Assembly (NCBI GenBank): GCA_900313005.1
Contig: ONZJ01000002.1
Span: 2,496,996-2,560,995, forward strand
Length of the DNA: 64,000 nucleotides
Source: Rhodobacteraceae bacterium EL129
Lineage (GTDB): Bacteria > Pseudomonadota > Alphaproteobacteria > Rhodobacterales > Rhodobacteraceae
Direction: 5' to 3'
Shown: one piece after another, positions 1-11,919 of the stretch
Position numbering within the stretch: position 1 is the stretch's first letter
Layout: the number at the start of each line of letters is the position of its first letter
The notes under the pieces: generated by a model
Databases searched by the model: none
What the model saw: only the letters and a program-made list of their open reading frames with translations
Told to the model about the DNA's origin: nothing
Translations under genes and position numbers: made by a program

Positions 1-451
1 CGGTAATCGCGTTGGGGGCATTGGTGTTTTCATGGCAGGGCGGCAAGGGCCAGACCTGCATTTCACCCCCGTTGATGGCATACCGCATCTGGTGCAGACC
101 GCAACGCCAGGCCCACAGATGAGTCACATAGACCAGATCCTGCCCATCGTAATCACGAATGGCCACCCAGTTGCCTTTAGTGGCGGCCAGAATCGGTTTC
201 ACCTCGGTTGCGGTGGTGAACTTACCGGTTGCGATTTGCGGCTCGGCGACAAACGTCTCTTCGGACCCCAGGCTGGGCGCATCTGTGTCCAACACCCCGT
301 CCAGCAACGAGGTGCCCACATCCGTGGACAGCCCCATCTCTGCAGTTTCACTTTCAGCCTCCATCGCGGGGGCGTCAGTGTTCTGGACGGTGGACGTTTC
401 AGCGCCGCCACCCATGGCCCCGGCCAAAATAAACAAGATCAAATCCAGCAT
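1..451 (-). CDS. Conserved hypothetical protein, N-terminal part only (cut by window edge)
   Basis: I found this frame by reading the minus strand: an ATG ending at 451 opens a frame that stays open to the window edge (about 150 codons), with an AGGGG ribosome-binding site 6-7 nt upstream. The protein starts with a short hydrophobic stretch (LDLILFILAGAMGGG), possibly a signal or anchor, followed by an acidic, low-complexity segment rich in Ala, Thr, Glu and Asp. From about residue 85 comes a compact domain containing WVAIRDYDGQDLVYV, a WRCG motif and WPLPPCHE; two cysteines in this part might pair. I do not recognise a named family, although the look is of a small exported roseobacter protein. 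The stop codon lies outside the window. Longer frames on the plus strand over this stretch look like shadows: they have no ribosome-binding site and no domain-like sequence. Confidence 0.7.
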   Translation of the reverse strand, partial: MLDLILFILAGAMGGGAETSTVQNTDAPAMEAESETAEMGLSTDVGTSLLDGVLDTDAPSLGSEETFVAEPQIATGKFTTATEVKPILAATKGNWVAIRDYDGQDLVYVTHLWAWRCGLHQMRYAINGGEMQVWPLPPCHENTNAPNAIT

Positions 452-548
452 CTGTTCCCCTTCTTAAATTCCTTCATTCACCCTCTTTCCGTTGCACGCC
501 CCGACGCCCTATAGTGGCGGTAGGCAAGCAGGCAAGATCGAGGCGAGT

Positions 549-1553
549 ATGGCCGCTAAGGCACCCAAAATCCAAGACTTCAATATTGCCATCGTCGGTC
601 AGGGCGGGCGTTTGCAATACGAGGCCGCGCTGTTTGCCGCCTCATTGCGCATGATGAGCCCTGATTTCAAAGGCAGGTTGCTGGTCGCTGAACCGCAGCC
701 CGGCCCACGTTGGAACGGTGATCCACGTATGGGCAACCAAGAGGTGCGCGACCTGCTGGAGCGGTTCGACGCCGAAATTATACCATTTGAAAGCAAACAC
801 TTCGGCCAGGATTACCCCTATGGCAACAAGATCGAAATGCTCAAGGCCCTGCCCAAAGGCGAGCCCTTTGTGTTTTTTGACACCGACACGCTGATCACCG
901 GCGATGTGATGTCGGTGCCCTTTGATTTTGATCGCCCCACAGCGTCGCTGCGCCGCGAAGACACCTGGCCCAAAATTGAACTCTATGGTCCAGGGTATTC
1001 GGACACCTGGAAATCGCTCTATGACAAGTTCGGCCTCGATTTTGAAAGCTCGCTTGATCTCAGTTGGCCTGACGAGTTTTGGAAGCGTTACTTGTACTTC
1101 AACGCCGGCTTCTTTTTCTACAAATGTCCGCACGTGTTTGGTGACAGATTTCTGGAGTATGCACTGGCCATCCGGGATGACGCCCCCAAGGAACTGATCT
1201 GTCAGGAATTGCATCCCTGGCTGGACCAAGTGGCGCTGCCGCTGGTGATCCACAGCCTGGGCGGAGGACCTGACACCCTGCCAGAGGGTTTGCTGGACGG
1301 CGACATCACATGCCATTATCGCATGCTTCCGCTGCTGTATGCCCGCGAAAGCGACCATGTGGTCGAGGTGCTTGATCGCGTCAGCGCGCCCAATTGGGTC
1401 AAGCGGGTTTTGAAAAACCACGATCCGTTCAAATTCATGATCTATCACGGGCGCGGTCTGAAAGTCCGGGATTTGTTTGATCGCGACGACCTGCCTCGCA
1501 AGGAGCAAGCCATTCGTAACAAGATCAAGCGCGAAGGCTATTGGATGCGCTAG
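549..1553 (+). CDS. Putative glycosyltransferase-like protein (GT-A-type DTD motif)
   Basis: The protein is 334 aa from ATG 549. An upstream in-frame ATG at 492 exists, but 549 has a GAGG ribosome-binding site and the homology-like sequence begins just after it. The N-terminus (FNIAIVGQGGRLQYEA) looks like the first strand of a Rossmann-like sugar-nucleotide fold. FVFFDTDTLITG carries D111-T-D113, the position and shape of the metal- and nucleotide-sugar-binding DxD of GT-A glycosyltransferases. Later come YLYFNAGFFF and a PWLDQVALP segment, both typical acceptor-side features of GT8-like folds. There is no signal peptide or membrane segment, so it should be cytoplasmic. Donor and acceptor are unknown. 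It stands alone, with no polysaccharide genes nearby. The GT call is inference from motif spacing; the family looks like a conserved but uncharacterised Rhodobacterales protein. Confidence 0.6.
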   Translation: MAAKAPKIQDFNIAIVGQGGRLQYEAALFAASLRMMSPDFKGRLLVAEPQPGPRWNGDPRMGNQEVRDLLERFDAEIIPFESKHFGQDYPYGNKIEMLKALPKGEPFVFFDTDTLITGDVMSVPFDFDRPTASLRREDTWPKIELYGPGYSDTWKSLYDKFGLDFESSLDLSWPDEFWKRYLYFNAGFFFYKCPHVFGDRFLEYALAIRDDAPKELICQELHPWLDQVALPLVIHSLGGGPDTLPEGLLDGDITCHYRMLPLLYARESDHVVEVLDRVSAPNWVKRVLKNHDPFKFMIYHGRGLKVRDLFDRDDLPRKEQAIRNKIKREGYWMR

Positions 1554-1736
1554 GCTTGATGTTTCCGAGTCTTGCGGCGGCAATTTGGCGTTAAGGACAA
1601 TATGTGCTATCCTCCGCCTATATTTTACAGTAGCCCGCTGAATTTTACAGACGTGTTGTTTTCCATCTTTTAAATCTGTTCCCCCGTGTACCCGTGCGAG
1701 TTTGACAAGCGTGCGACTTAGACTGGGAGTCGGCTT

Positions 1737-2105
1737 ATGATGTCGAAGGAACTTAAGTTTATCGCCTTTGGCGTGTTTTTTCTGACTGCCTCATGTGATT
1801 ATCAACGAAACTACAAAGGCTCTTTTGTGGTGGATGGGCACAGGTTTTACTATGATGCTGTGAGTACCGAACACACCAACCCTCTTTTGAATGACCGGCC
1901 GCGCGGCGACGTTGTGCATACAGTCAGGTATCCTGATGGTACCACAGAAAGTTTCGATATTGATGAGGATTACGTTTATGGAACCAAAGCGCGCAATGAT
2001 GCGGCACGGACCTGGCTGGATAAGAACAGAGCCAAGGCAAATGCAGATCGTAAACCTATCATCGAAGACTCCGAGGAAGCGTCAGCAGAACGCGGTGGCA
2101 CCTGA
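1737..2105 (+). CDS. Small putative lipoprotein, unknown function
   Basis: This 122-aa protein starts at ATG 1737 (a second ATG follows at 1740) behind GGGAG. It has a short basic n-region, a hydrophobic stretch (FIAFGVFFL) and the lipobox LTAS-C at residue 20, so it should be lipidated and anchored in the envelope. The mature part is polar, with a Tyr-rich start (DYQRNYKGSFVVDGHRF) and a charged C-terminal tail. I do not recognise the family. Base composition is visibly lower in G+C than in the flanking genes, and the gene stands alone in about 180 nt of intergenic DNA on each side, which hints at recent acquisition. Coding status rests on the lipobox, the ribosome-binding site and the plausible protein sequence. 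Confidence 0.6.
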   Translation: MMSKELKFIAFGVFFLTASCDYQRNYKGSFVVDGHRFYYDAVSTEHTNPLLNDRPRGDVVHTVRYPDGTTESFDIDEDYVYGTKARNDAARTWLDKNRAKANADRKPIIEDSEEASAERGGT

Positions 2106-2244
2106 GTTAGCCGTGTAAGAGGCCGCGTTTACGGAACGGCGTTTTAATCGACTTCCCTTCGGAGGAATTTTGGATTGCGCCCGCTCGCAGACGCGTAACA
2201 AATGTCGTGGCTTGCGTTCCAGCGTTGTGACTGCATTCACGATG

Positions 2245-2276
2245 CCCTAAACCTGTGTCCAACAGATCATTTAGGG
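2245..2276 (+). promoter_or_regulatory. Leader hairpin of metY overlapping the ribosome-binding site
   Basis: A perfect 7-bp stem, CCCTAAA (2245-2251) with TTTAGGG (2270-2276), closes a loop holding a second 4-bp stem, CTGT (2253-2256) with ACAG (2262-2265). The 3' arm runs into the metY ribosome-binding site (AGGGAAGGA, about 2273-2281), so the folded RNA would hide part of it. This suggests translational control of a methionine-biosynthesis gene. I compared it by eye with the SAM-II pattern and did not find the conserved core close to the start codon, so I do not call it a known riboswitch. Confidence 0.4.
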
Positions 2277-2287
2277 AAGGACGCCCC

Positions 2288-3583
2288 ATGTCAGATAAAG
2301 CACATTCATTTGGTTTTGATACTTTGCAGATCCACGCAGGCGCCCGGCCCGATCCGGCAACAGGCGCGCGGCAGACACCGATCTACCAGACCACCGCCTA
2401 TGTGTTTCGCGACGCTGAACACGCAGCTGCTTTGTTCAACCTTCAGGAAGTCGGCTATATCTATTCGAGACTGACCAACCCCACCGTGGCAGTCTTGCAA
2501 GAACGCGTGGCCACACTTGAAGGCGGTGTTGGGGCGGTCTGCTGCTCTTCGGGACACGCCGCCCAAATCATGGCGCTGTTCCCGATCATGGGGCCGGGCA
2601 AGAACGTTGTTGTATCCACACGCCTATACGGTGGATCGGTCACCCAATTCAGCCAGACGATCAAACGCTTTGGATGGTCAGCCAAGTTTGTGGATATTGA
2701 CGACATGGATGCCATTGCCGAAGCCATTGACGATGACACCCGCGCCGTGTTCTGCGAAAGCATCGCAAACCCGGGCGGACATATTGCCGACCTCCCTGCG
2801 ATTGCAAAAGTGGCTGACAAAGCGGGACTACCGTTGATCGTGGACAACACAACTGCGACGCCGTATCTGTGCCGCCCGATCGAGCACGGCGCCACATTGG
2901 TGGTGCATTCGATGACCAAATACATGACCGGCTCGGGCACGGTCACAGGTGGTGTTGTCGTCGATTCAGGCACGTTCGACTGGTCCGCCTCGGACAAATT
3001 CCCCTCGCTCAGTGAACCCGAGCAGGCCTACCACGGCCTCAAGTTTCACGAAACATTTGGTCCTCTGGCCTTCACCTTCCACGGCATTGCCATTGGCCTG
3101 CGCGATCTGGGCATGACCCTGAACCCGCAAGCCGCGCATTATACGCTGATGGGTCTGGAAACATTGTCCTTGCGGATGCAAAAGCATGTTGAGAACGCCC
3201 AGGCCGTGGCTGAATGGCTGGAAAAAGACGACCGTGTCGAGGCCGTAACCTATGCCGGCCTGAAATCCTCGCCCTCTTTCCCGCGGGTCAAGAAAATCTG
3301 CCCCAAAGGGGCCAGCGGCCTGTTCACCGTGGCGCTGAAATCAGGCTATGACGGCTGTATCAAGCTGGTCGACAGCCTGGAGCTGTTCAGCCATGTGGCC
3401 AACCTGGGCGACACGCGTTCGCTGATCATCCATTCGGCCTCGACCACGCACCGGCAATTGACCCCAGAGCAGCAAACCGCAGCCGGGGCCAGCCCGAACG
3501 TGGTGCGCATTTCCATTGGTTGCGAGGATGTGGACGACATCATTGCCGATTTGGACCAGGCGCTTTCCAAAGCATCTGCCTGA
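2288..3583 (+). CDS. metY: O-acetylhomoserine aminocarboxypropyltransferase (O-acetylhomoserine sulfhydrylase)
   Basis: This 431-aa cytoplasmic PLP enzyme of the Cys/Met metabolism family makes homocysteine (or methionine) from O-acetylhomoserine and sulfide (or methanethiol) in direct sulfhydrylation. ATG 2288 is chosen over the in-frame ATG at 2255 because AGGGAAGGA lies 6-7 nt before it. The N-terminus (FGFDTLQIHAGARPDPATGAR followed by PIYQTTAY) is the family signature. The stretch IYSRLTNPT is the substrate and PLP-phosphate region from the neighbouring subunit, and the PLP lysine is K211 in HSMTKYMTG. Length matches MetY (about 430) rather than the shorter MetZ or MetB. It is a single-gene unit with a leader hairpin and a strong terminator. 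Distinction from MetZ (O-succinylhomoserine) rests on length and the N-terminal signature. Confidence 0.95.
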   Translation: MSDKAHSFGFDTLQIHAGARPDPATGARQTPIYQTTAYVFRDAEHAAALFNLQEVGYIYSRLTNPTVAVLQERVATLEGGVGAVCCSSGHAAQIMALFPIMGPGKNVVVSTRLYGGSVTQFSQTIKRFGWSAKFVDIDDMDAIAEAIDDDTRAVFCESIANPGGHIADLPAIAKVADKAGLPLIVDNTTATPYLCRPIEHGATLVVHSMTKYMTGSGTVTGGVVVDSGTFDWSASDKFPSLSEPEQAYHGLKFHETFGPLAFTFHGIAIGLRDLGMTLNPQAAHYTLMGLETLSLRMQKHVENAQAVAEWLEKDDRVEAVTYAGLKSSPSFPRVKKICPKGASGLFTVALKSGYDGCIKLVDSLELFSHVANLGDTRSLIIHSASTTHRQLTPEQQTAAGASPNVVRISIGCEDVDDIIADLDQALSKASA

Positions 3584-3608
3584 TTCTAGGCTGAAAATTA
3601 TGATCAGA

Positions 3609-3637
3609 CCCCACCTTCGGGTGGGGTTTTCCTTTTC
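3609..3637 (+). terminator. Rho-independent terminator after metY
   Basis: CCCCACC (3609-3615), a TTCG tetraloop, GGTGGGG (3620-3626), then TTTTCCTTTT. This is a classic stem with a stable tetraloop and U-run, 25 nt after the metY stop. Confidence 0.92.
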
Positions 3638-3717
3638 CTCAGCATAATCCTGCTATAAAATCACGAATAGGTCGCGATCCATTTCCGGCTCTGTTCTCTG
3701 ATGTTAAAGCGGTGACA

Positions 3718-6351
<2,634 letters not shown>

Positions 6352-6518
6352 CCAGGTACGTGACCTGTGTCACAGGCCGAAGCCTGCAGAATATCTGATA
6401 ATTCGACGGGTTTGATAGCTTCAATGTCACTTTCCCCCTGCCTGGCCTTGCCAGCGAACATGCAATTGGGGATGATCCAAAGAATGCGAACACCCCTGCC
6501 ACTTGAAAAGGACGCTTA

Positions 6519-8438
6519 ATGGAAGGTTTTTTCTTCCAGGCCACTATTTTCCTCGCCGCTGCTGTGATCGCGGTGCCGATTGCCGCGCGTATGGGGTTGG
6601 GGTCTGTGCTGGGATATCTGGCGGCAGGCATCATTATCGGCCCTCTCTTCGGGTTGGTTGGCGGGCACGCAACCGAAGAACTACAGCACTTTGCAGAATT
6701 CGGTGTGGTGATGATGCTGTTCATCATCGGGCTCGAGCTAGAGCCGCGCGCGTTGTGGGACATGCGCCACAAACTGGTCGGATTGGGCGGATTGCAAATC
6801 GGACTGACCACCCTCGCCGTCATGATCGGAGCCATGATTCTTGGCCAAATCTGGAGCGTGTCGCTGGCGATTGGCCTGATCTTCGCCCTGTCCTCCACCG
6901 CGATCGTGCTGCAAACCCTGTCGGAAAAGGGATTGATGCAAACCGGTGGCGGGCGGTCCGCCTTTTCGGTGCTGCTGACACAGGACATCGCGGTCATCCC
7001 GATGCTGGCGCTGTTGCCGTTGTTGGCGCTGCCCAAGGAGCCCGAACAGGTCCTTGCAGAAACGCTTGAGCGCCTGAGCGATGGCGGCCATGCTGAAGAA
7101 CACGGCGCCCATGAAGCCGCTTTGTCCTTGGTGCAAAGCTTGCCGGGATGGGGGGCAGCACTCCTGACGATTGGGGTCGTTGTAGCCATCATTTTGTCAG
7201 GAATTTATCTCACACGTCCCATCTTTCGTTTCATCCATCAAGCCCGCTTGCGTGAAATGTACACGGCACTGGCGCTGTTGATCGTGGTTGGCATTTCCTT
7301 TGCCATGATCCTAGTGGGTCTATCGCCTGCGTTGGGCGCGTTTCTGGCCGGTGTGGTTTTGGCGTCATCCGAGTTTCGCCACGAGTTGGAAAGCGACCTT
7401 GCCCCGTTCAAAGGCCTGTTGCTGGGGCTGTTCTTCATCACCGTAGGGGCAGGTATCAACTTTGGCATTCTGGCCAGTCAGACCTTTCAGGTGCTGGGTC
7501 TGGCCCTGGCGATCATCCTGATCAAGGGCGGCATTCTTTATGTGCTGGGCCGGATGTTTGACCTACGCGGCCGGAATCTGTGGCTGTTTACTTTATCATT
7601 AGCACAAGCCGGGGAATTCGGCTTTGTGTTGATTTCCTTTTCGGGTCAGCAAAACGTCATTCCGCCCGAGATGAAAGAGATGCTCCTGCTGGTAGTGGCG
7701 CTGACCATGCTGATCACACCGCTGTTGTTCATCCTCTATGACATGCTGCACCACCGGATGGAGGAAACACAGGAAACCCCGGATGCGGACGAAATCGACG
7801 AATACGGCCCTGTGATCATTGCGGGGATTGGCCGCTTTGGGCAAATCGTAAACCGTCTGGTGCGGTCTTCAGGGTTCAGCACCGTTGTTCTGGATCATGA
7901 TTTGGGGGCCATCCAGCGGATGCGGAGGTTTGGAGTCAAAGGCTTCCTGGGCGATCCGTCACGTCCTGACCTTCTGCACGCCGCCGGATTGAAAGACGCA
8001 CGTATCCTGGTCGTGGCGCTTGATGATCCTGATACCGCGACGCGGCTTGTTGCCTTTGCTCGACGTGAACGGCCTGATCTACACATTGTCGCCCGTGCGC
8101 GCGACCGCACACATGTGTTCCGCCTCTATCAGGCCGGGGCAAATGATATTGTCCGCGAGATGTTCGACAGTTCCCTGCGCGCCGGGCGCTATGTTCTCGA
8201 GAACATGGGGCTCACGGAATACGAGGCCTCGGAGGTGGAAAAAACCTTCTACCACCACGATCGTCATTCTGTGCAAGAGTTGGCCGCGCTTTGGGATCCG
8301 GCATTGCCGACAGTGGACAACAAAGCCTACATCGCCCGCGCCAAAGAGCTGGAGGGTGAACTGGAAACGATGTTGCTCACGCAATTGGAAGAACAGGCCG
8401 TGGCGGCCCAGGCCGAAAAGAACAAGACCGCAGAGTAA
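6519..8438 (+). CDS. Kef-type monovalent cation:proton antiporter (CPA2) with C-terminal RCK/TrkA-N domain
   Basis: This 639-aa inner-membrane protein starts at ATG 6519, preceded by AAAGGA. About 12 predicted TM segments fill residues 1-400, with CPA2 signatures such as GYLAAGIIIGP and FALSSTAIVLQTL plus a polar TQDIAVIP stretch that matches the ion-binding helix region. From about residue 430 comes a Rossmann nucleotide-binding RCK_N/TrkA-N domain with GIGRFG at 436-441 and a downstream acidic residue at the end of strand 2 (VVLDHD). The family exchanges K+ for H+ and is often gated by NAD(H) or glutathione adducts. The tail is Ala/Glu/Lys rich. No KefF/KefG-like partner is adjacent. Ion and ligand cannot be told from sequence alone. 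It is convergent with cobT, with only 16 nt between stop codons. Confidence 0.9.
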   Translation: MEGFFFQATIFLAAAVIAVPIAARMGLGSVLGYLAAGIIIGPLFGLVGGHATEELQHFAEFGVVMMLFIIGLELEPRALWDMRHKLVGLGGLQIGLTTLAVMIGAMILGQIWSVSLAIGLIFALSSTAIVLQTLSEKGLMQTGGGRSAFSVLLTQDIAVIPMLALLPLLALPKEPEQVLAETLERLSDGGHAEEHGAHEAALSLVQSLPGWGAALLTIGVVVAIILSGIYLTRPIFRFIHQARLREMYTALALLIVVGISFAMILVGLSPALGAFLAGVVLASSEFRHELESDLAPFKGLLLGLFFITVGAGINFGILASQTFQVLGLALAIILIKGGILYVLGRMFDLRGRNLWLFTLSLAQAGEFGFVLISFSGQQNVIPPEMKEMLLLVVALTMLITPLLFILYDMLHHRMEETQETPDADEIDEYGPVIIAGIGRFGQIVNRLVRSSGFSTVVLDHDLGAIQRMRRFGVKGFLGDPSRPDLLHAAGLKDARILVVALDDPDTATRLVAFARRERPDLHIVARARDRTHVFRLYQAGANDIVREMFDSSLRAGRYVLENMGLTEYEASEVEKTFYHHDRHSVQELAALWDPALPTVDNKAYIARAKELEGELETMLLTQLEEQAVAAQAEKNKTAE

Positions 8439-8454
8439 CCACACCCGTCGGCCT

Positions 8455-9471
8455 TTAGCTGTCTGACACCCCGGCCTCGGCAAAGGTGGCCATCCCGGAA
8501 TGGCATGCCAATGCGGCCTTGACCACAGCGATGGCCAGTGCCCCGCCCGAGGCTTCACCCAACCGCATCCCAAGGCTCAGCAAAGGCGTTTTGCCAATAT
8601 GGCGCAGAAGAGCCGGATGTGCGCTTTCGGCGCTTTCATGCCCTGCCACGGTATGCCCCAAAGCGGTCGCATTAACCTTGTGCAGACATGCCGCCGCGGC
8701 AGTGCAGATAAACCCATCCAGAATGACCGGAATGCGCAAATGCCGGGCGCGCAGGATGGCCCCGGCCATCGCCGCCAACTCACGTCCGCCCAGGCAACGC
8801 AGGGTTTCAAGCCCGTCAGTCAGAGCTGTGGGGTTGGCCGCCACACCTTCGGCGACAACCTGCTCCTTCAGGCTGAGGCCTGCATCATCCACACCTGTGC
8901 CGCGTCCGACCCAATCGGCAGCCACGCCTCCGCATAACGCCAAGGCAATGGCTGCAGCACTGGTGGTGTTGCCGATGCCCATTTCGCCGGTGACCAATAG
9001 ATCCGCCGCGGGATCCACCGCGTTCCAGCCCGTGCGAAGGGCCTCAACAAACCCCGTTTCGTCCATTGCAGGGCCTTGGGTGAAGTCATGCGTCGGTGTG
9101 TCCAGTGAAAGGGCGTGCACATCCAGACGCGCTCCGGCGCATTCCGCCAATTGGTTGATGGCGGCCCCTCCGGCCTGAAAATTCAGAACCATCTGTTCGG
9201 TCACTTCCGCCGGAAACGCCGATACGCCGCGTGCAGTCACGCCATGATTACCGGCAAACACGATCACCTGAGGGGCGCGTACTTTGGCGGCCGCCTCTCC
9301 GCGCCAACCGCAATACCAGTTTGCAACCTCTTCTAGTTGCCCTAAAGCGCCCGGCGGTTTGGTCAACACCGCGTCTCGGGCGCTGGCCGCATCGCGGGCG
9401 GCGCGATCCACTTCGGGCAGATCCTGCAACAAGGCGGCGAAGGCAGCCTGCGTATTAAATTCCATTGTCAT
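8455..9471 (-). CDS. cobT: Nicotinate-nucleotide:dimethylbenzimidazole phosphoribosyltransferase
   Basis: The protein is 338 aa from ATG 9471, chosen because GAGGG lies 5-6 nt upstream; another ATG two codons in (9465) is possible, and a longer frame to 9555 overlaps the divergent gene. It transfers the phosphoribosyl group of nicotinate mononucleotide to 5,6-dimethylbenzimidazole, giving alpha-ribazole phosphate for the lower ligand of cobalamin. Signatures: [31 protein letters not shown], and [13 protein letters not shown]. Cytoplasmic. Divergent from cobS with about 75 nt between start codons; together they cover the two nucleotide-loop assembly steps. No corrin-ring genes and no obvious cobalamin riboswitch are present here, so the rest of the pathway lies elsewhere. 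Confidence 0.95.
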   Translation of the reverse strand: MTMEFNTQAAFAALLQDLPEVDRAARDAASARDAVLTKPPGALGQLEEVANWYCGWRGEAAAKVRAPQVIVFAGNHGVTARGVSAFPAEVTEQMVLNFQAGGAAINQLAECAGARLDVHALSLDTPTHDFTQGPAMDETGFVEALRTGWNAVDPAADLLVTGEMGIGNTTSAAAIALALCGGVAADWVGRGTGVDDAGLSLKEQVVAEGVAANPTALTDGLETLRCLGGRELAAMAGAILRARHLRIPVILDGFICTAAAACLHKVNATALGHTVAGHESAESAHPALLRHIGKTPLLSLGMRLGEASGGALAIAVVKAALACHSGMATFAEAGVSDS

Positions 9472-9546
9472 CGCGTCCCTCGTTGCCAAGACCGGTTTAT
9501 GTGATGTATCGCAGGCCGATATCATGCCTGCACCTGAAAAAGAGCC

Positions 9547-10311
9547 ATGACGCAAGATAAAAGCGACACCTCCCTGATCGCACTCAGCGATCCCTTGACA
9601 GCGCTCAGCCTGCTGAGCCGTCTGCCCTTACCCGCAACTGACGATGCACGCGCCTCAGAGGCGGCGTGGGCCTATCCGTTGGTCGGGTTTGTGATCGGCG
9701 CTCTGGCCGCGGTGATCGGGGCTGTGGCGCATGGGCTGGGCCTGCCTGCAGCCTTGTGTGCTCTGCTAGCTTTGACGGCTTTGGTGATGTTGACAGGCGC
9801 CATGCACGAAGATGGTCTGGCCGATATGGCCGATGGCCTCTGGGGCGGCTGGGACCGGGAGGCCCGGCTTGAGATCATGCGCGACAGCCGAATTGGCACC
9901 TACGGGGTTGTGGCCCTTGTGCTAAGCCTGAGCGCGCGATTTGCGGCCCTATGGCTGTTGTTTGAGAGCGGGCCCGCCCTGGCCAGTGCGGCGTTGGTCG
10001 GCAGTGGCACGCTTTCTCGGGCTGCGATGCCGGTGCTCATGGCCGCCCTGCCCCACGCCCGCGAGGATGGCCTGTCGCACCGAGTGGGCCGTGTAACTGG
10101 CCTGACGGCCAGCATCGCCGTGGCTGTGGCCAGTATCATTGCGGTGTTGACCATCGGCGCGGGGTTCTTTTGGGCCTTCATCTGGGGGGCTCTCGTGGCC
10201 TTTGCTTTGGCGATGATTGCCAAACGCAAGATCAGTGGCCAAACCGGAGATATCCTCGGCGCCTCCCAGCAGCTGGTGGAAATCACCGTCTTATTTGTGC
10301 TGCTCGCATAG
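9547..10311 (+). CDS. cobS: Adenosylcobinamide-GDP ribazoletransferase (cobalamin synthase)
   Basis: This 254-aa polytopic inner-membrane enzyme joins adenosylcobinamide-GDP and alpha-ribazole (phosphate), the last nucleotide-loop step of B12 synthesis. The family signature [16 protein letters not shown] begins near residue 86 and is followed by RDSRIGTYG; the acidic residues in this stretch bind metal and nucleotide. Early [10 protein letters not shown] matches the family N-terminus, and five to seven hydrophobic segments follow. Its product partner, the alpha-ribazole phosphate made by CobT, is encoded divergently next door. The stop codon is followed immediately by a bidirectional terminator shared with carD. 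Confidence 0.95.
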   Translation: MTQDKSDTSLIALSDPLTALSLLSRLPLPATDDARASEAAWAYPLVGFVIGALAAVIGAVAHGLGLPAALCALLALTALVMLTGAMHEDGLADMADGLWGGWDREARLEIMRDSRIGTYGVVALVLSLSARFAALWLLFESGPALASAALVGSGTLSRAAMPVLMAALPHAREDGLSHRVGRVTGLTASIAVAVASIIAVLTIGAGFFWAFIWGALVAFALAMIAKRKISGQTGDILGASQQLVEITVLFVLLA

Positions 10312-10313
10312 AA

Positions 10314-10344
10314 AAAGCCGCGCCCAGTTGCAGGACGCGGCTTT
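10314..10344. terminator. Bidirectional terminator between cobS and carD
   Basis: AAAGCCGCG (10314-10322) pairs with CGCGGCTTT (10336-10344). The minus strand ends in a TTTTT run (for carD) and the plus strand in TTTA (for cobS). It starts 3 nt after the cobS stop. Confidence 0.85.
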
Positions 10345-10362
10345 ATACAAATTCTGTTGGGC

Positions 10363-10869
10363 TCAGGCCGCGCGAGAGACCAATACGTCGTCGACCTTCT
10401 TGGCCGCCTGTACCTCGTCGCCGCCATTCACAGCTGCCACTTCGCGGGTCAGACGTTCCAGGGCGGCTTCATACAGCTGACGCTCAGAGTAGCTCTGCTC
10501 GCGCTGATCATCCGTGCGGTGCAGGTCGCGGACCACCTCGGCAATGGCAATCAGATCGCCCGAATTGATCTTTTGCTCATACTCTTGCGCGCGGCGTGAC
10601 CACATGGCGCGTTTGACCTTGGCCTTGCCCTTGAGCGTGGTCATGGCCTTGGACACCACATCCGGGCTTGACAGGTTGCGCATCCCGATTTCGGTGGCTT
10701 TGTTGGTCGGCACCCGCAGGGTCATCTTGTCTTTCTCGAAAGACACAACAAACAGCTCAAGCGTGATGCCCGCCACTTCTTGCTCTTCGATCGAGACGAT
10801 CTGGCCGACGCCATGTGCCGGGTACACCACAAAATCATCCGGACGGAAATCGTGCTTCTTCTTTGACAT
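10363..10869 (-). CDS. carD: CarD family RNA polymerase-binding transcription regulator
   Basis: The protein is 168 aa from ATG 10869 (GAGAGGAAG upstream). The N-terminal Tudor-like RNAP-interaction domain (residues about 8-65: DFVVYPAHGVGQIVSIEEQEVAG) binds the beta subunit in homologues. The helical C-terminal DNA-binding domain follows (WSRRAQEYEQKI, DLIAIAEVVRDL). In other bacteria CarD stabilises the open complex at rRNA and many sigma-70 promoters; alphaproteobacterial copies are essential or growth-related in the species studied. It is the last gene of a same-strand run fdxA-carD, but a 270-nt AT-rich gap to fdxA suggests its own promoter. Length and motifs are normal for the family. 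Confidence 0.93.
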   Translation of the reverse strand: MSKKKHDFRPDDFVVYPAHGVGQIVSIEEQEVAGITLELFVVSFEKDKMTLRVPTNKATEIGMRNLSSPDVVSKAMTTLKGKAKVKRAMWSRRAQEYEQKINSGDLIAIAEVVRDLHRTDDQREQSYSERQLYEAALERLTREVAAVNGGDEVQAAKKVDDVLVSRAA

Positions 10870-11071
10870 TCAGGTCTTCCTCTCAAGGGCCTGATATCCC
10901 GACGCAAAACAATCCCTTCATGGACCGTCTCGGCCCATATTCGAGATTGTTCAGGCGCAAAGAAATCCATCCCCAGGCGGCAGCATGGGCAAATGGATAT
11001 CAGGCCGAATTATTCACATATTAGCAGAATCATACCACAAAATCGGGCTTTCCGCCAGAGCCCCCGCGTTC

Positions 11072-11104
11072 ACCTGAAAATTACCCAAGGGTATTCAGGT
11101 TTTT
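11072..11104. terminator. Hairpin between carD and fdxA
   Basis: ACCTGAA (11072-11078) pairs with TTCAGGT (11094-11100), with an inner TACCC/GGGTA stem. A T-run (TTTTT) follows on the plus strand, which is the wrong side for the minus-strand fdxA; it may still act as the fdxA transcript end or a 3' stabiliser. No gene is visible in 10870-11140. Confidence 0.35.
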
Positions 11105-11140
11105 ACGCGGCCAACCTCACGGATAACGCGAAGCCGCGGT

Positions 11141-11476
<336 letters not shown>

Positions 11477-11528
11477 TAAGGTCTCGGTTCGTTTGCGTCT
11501 TTCGCTGCATCTAATCCAGCCGGAAGGA

Positions 11529-11915
11529 TCAATCAAGCTCTCGGCGCATATTGGGATCGAGTTTGCGACGATCACGCTTTGTGGGCCGTCCTTTTCCCTC
11601 GAATTTTGGGGCGGGCGGAACGGTGTTCTTCGGCTTCGCTTCAGGCGGGCTAAGATCCTCATAAAGCTGCGCCGCTTCGGGCGCGGGGCCACGTCTTTCA
11701 CCCAGCGCCAGGACCTTGATCACGCGGATGTCTTTGGCCTGAGGAAAGGTCAGCACATCTCCCAGGCTCACGGCAAAGGCAGGTTTGGACACACGCACCG
11801 CGTTCACCCGCACGTTGCCTGCGCTGATCACCTTGGCCGACAGGCTGCGAGTCTTGAAAAACCGCGCCTGCCACAGCCATTTATCCAACCGAAGTTTTGC
11901 GCCCGTGTCGTTCAC
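11529..11915 (-). CDS. S4-domain RNA-binding protein (Hsp15/HslR-like)
   Basis: The protein is 128 aa, starting with GTG at 11915, four nt after the helicase stop, so translation is probably coupled. The S4 fold occupies residues about 8-65 ([23 protein letters not shown], then [13 protein letters not shown]). The C-terminal half is basic and low-complexity, ending in a KRDRRKL-like cluster. Hsp15 of E. coli has the same layout and rescues 50S subunits carrying a stalled nascent chain; that role here is inference. There is no good Shine-Dalgarno before the GTG, consistent with coupling to the helicase gene. Another reading is a general small S4 protein without the Hsp15 function. Confidence 0.85.
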   Translation of the reverse strand: MNDTGAKLRLDKWLWQARFFKTRSLSAKVISAGNVRVNAVRVSKPAFAVSLGDVLTFPQAKDIRVIKVLALGERRGPAPEAAQLYEDLSPPEAKPKNTVPPAPKFEGKGRPTKRDRRKLDPNMRRELD

Positions 11916-11919
11916 GCGA

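Noticed and set aside
642..1583. Minus-strand open frame of 313 codons opposite the glycosyltransferase-like gene
   Set aside because: It is antisense to a gene with a ribosome-binding site and DxD motif, and its own sequence has no domain-like pattern. Long antisense frames are expected in GC-rich genes.
2106..2287. SAM-II-like riboswitch in the metY leader
   Set aside because: A segment near 2190-2215 has AAATGT after CGCGT as in SAM-II, but the GCTAAA part and its closeness to the start codon are missing. I kept only the hairpin at the ribosome-binding site.
9472..9546. Cobalamin riboswitch between cobT and cobS
   Set aside because: Only 75 nt separate the two genes and no B12-box-like sequence is visible.
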